Shown here: one piece after another, positions 4,625-5,726 of the stretch
Position numbering within the stretch: position 1 is the stretch's first letter
Layout: each line of letters begins with the position of its first letter
DNA from: an uncultured euryarchaeote
GTDB taxonomy: Archaea > Nanohalarchaeota > Nanosalinia > Nanosalinales > Nanosalinaceae
Direction: 5' to 3'
Length of the DNA stretch: 5,726 nucleotides
NCBI GenBank assembly: GCA_937132175.1
Contig: CAKZNU010000045.1
Span: forward strand, 1 to 5,726
Program-made: the position numbers and the translations under genes
Notes under the pieces: model-generated
The model's database searches: none
Seen by the model: only the letters and a program-made list of their open reading frames with translations
What the model was told of the DNA's origin: nothing

Positions 4625-5726
4625 TCAGTAACAGTACGCATAGCCGTTTTCACTCCTCATCCTTGCCTCCTGTGGCCCACAGGAAGTCGTACCTTGGCAG
4701 TTGGCCTCGTTTACCCTCACATATGCTGTTCCCTGAGCCGAAAAAGCCTCCTCAATGCTTGAGGCCAGTTTCTCCGGGTCCGAACCGGAGCATATCTTGT
4801 TATCGAGAGGATTGATGTATGCCCTGTCTCGCCGGACGTATATAGATACTCCGTTTTTACCCATAGCTTCCTCAAACTTCTCCGTGTCTACTCCAAGCAC
4901 ATCCGGAGTATCCGGTTCATCAGTAGCAAGTATGTCTCCGTTACTGTATGTCTTGACATTTTCTCCGTCGAGCTCCGAGGTAATGTTGTCCTTGATACCG
5001 CTCCAGCGGTAGGCGGTTTCCCCTTTCTCCACTGTTATGTCCTGTCCGTTTCTCTCCGCCAGTCTTGGAATCTGCCAGTCCATACGCCATGGAGTGGAGC
5101 CGATACTCGTAGGGTTCTCTCCGGTTCGTTCCGGAACCCTTATCGAGCAGCCTCCCTGAGCGTCGACAGATGTATCAAGGGTGCAGGCAGAGGAAAGGTT
5201 CCACTTACTTATGTCATCGAAGGTCTCTGTAACCAGCATCGGACAGTTCTTGTCTGTACACTCCGTGTTGACTATGTTGAAACTTCCCATCGTTCTTTCC
5301 CTTTTCACCGTGTAGTTTCCGTCCACACGCATTATGAGCTGTTCACCTGTAGGCGATATCAGGGGCAATGCGTCTTCATCTATCTCGAACGTGCATCTGA
5401 GTGGTGCAGGATCGGTCTGTGTACTGAACCAGCTGTTGTTCTGTCGCAGCTTGATCCTGTTCTCCGCTCTGTCCGAGACCCTGTAGAGGTCACCCTCTAC
5501 AGGCTCAAGCCCGGAGCAGCTGTCCTCTACGTGATCCGTAAGCTGTGAGTCCCTGATCTCTACGGACTGCGGCATAACCTTGTACTCTATCTCAAACCCA
5601 GGTGTCGAGAATCCGAACCGTGCCGGGAAAGGCACAGATGTACGGCCTCCATCCTCCGACTGGAAGAAGGTCACAGGCGCCTTGACATTGGCATAGGACT
5701 GGACCGGGGTATCAGCAGTCCTGGAC
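4625..5726 (-). CDS. Cys-rich exported protein of the Ig-like family, 5' end missing
   Basis: The frame is open to the right edge: 366 residues are visible and codons upstream of the in-frame GTG at 5674 continue coherently (S-R-T-A-D-T-P-V-Q-S-Y-A-N-V-K-A-P-V), so that GTG is not the start. Visible residues are numbered from the edge. A domain at about 20-155 matches the second domain of the lipoproteins to the left: Cys70, then Cys111 in LRCTFEID, then VDGNYTV. A signal peptide or lipobox and perhaps a first domain probably lie outside the window. The remainder is absent from the paralogues: a Cys-rich stretch (Cys156, 161, 181, 193), a segment rich in Trp and Asp/Glu, and a C-terminal module at about 278-366 (GVSIYVRR, SIEEAF, AYVRV, then Cys343, 349, 365, ending Y-A-Y-C-Y). 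Ten cysteines suggest several disulphides. The TGA stop abuts the stop of the convergent DUF63 gene. Function unknown; probably extracellular. Confidence 0.83.
   Translation of the reverse strand, partial: SRTADTPVQSYANVKAPVTFFQSEDGGRTSVPFPARFGFSTPGFEIEYKVMPQSVEIRDSQLTDHVEDSCSGLEPVEGDLYRVSDRAENRIKLRQNNSWFSTQTDPAPLRCTFEIDEDALPLISPTGEQLIMRVDGNYTVKRERTMGSFNIVNTECTDKNCPMLVTETFDDISKWNLSSACTLDTSVDAQGGCSIRVPERTGENPTSIGSTPWRMDWQIPRLAERNGQDITVEKGETAYRWSGIKDNITSELDGENVKTYSNGDILATDEPDTPDVLGVDTEKFEEAMGKNGVSIYVRRDRAYINPLDNKICSGSDPEKLASSIEEAFSAQGTAYVRVNEANCQGTTSCGPQEARMRSENGYAYCY

Noticed and set aside
4625..5674. GTG at 5674 as the true start of the Cys-rich gene
   Set aside because: The frame stays open to the window edge with plausible exported-protein sequence, and the GTG is followed by no signal peptide.
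1..5726. tRNA, rRNA, CRISPR array, insertion sequence or transposase
   Set aside because: None was seen on reading both strands, and the window is filled by the six coding regions with no free intergenic space.

Overview
The window looks like DNA from a salt-adapted or DPANN-type archaeon, with a nanohaloarchaeal-like lineage as the best guess. The reasons are: lipoprotein signal peptides ending in a GC-T-[GS]-G lipobox, a DUF63 membrane protein (a family known mainly from archaea), GUGA-type ribosome binding sites matching the 3' end of archaeal 16S rRNA, an apparently leaderless first gene, acidic Ser/Thr/Asp-rich exported proteins, and only moderate GC (about 43% at the left, up to about 60% in parts of the middle). 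The organism is an inference, since there is no rRNA or other marker gene here.

Layout, right to left along the minus strand: (i) 5726-4625, the 3' part of a Cys-rich exported protein whose start lies beyond the right edge; (ii) 3899-4624 on the plus strand, a DUF63 membrane protein; (iii) 3900-2788, 2798-1965 and 1968-733, three consecutive lipoprotein genes; (iv) 736 to the left edge, a secreted protein with a cleavable signal peptide, cut by the window end. The window is essentially all coding. Genes (iii)-(iv) overlap by 11, 4 and 4 bases and form one translationally coupled operon. The DUF63 gene fits exactly between the lipoprotein operon (their start codons share one CATG) and the Cys-rich gene (stop codons back to back).

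The three complete lipoproteins share one plan: lipobox, Ser-rich linker, then two beta-rich, Ig-like domains resembling the archaeal COG1361/CARDB type. Domains often carry a Cys...Cys pair followed by a YxY-type beta strand. The partial right-hand protein shows the same signature and adds a long Cys-rich C-terminus. The lipoprotein at 1968-733 adds an acidic, Cys-bracketed tail that may bind calcium. Together they look like a family of cell-surface proteins on the outer face of the membrane, possibly assembling with each other and with the secreted protein. No catalytic domain is recognisable, and the biological role (surface layer, adhesion, host contact) is not shown by the sequence.
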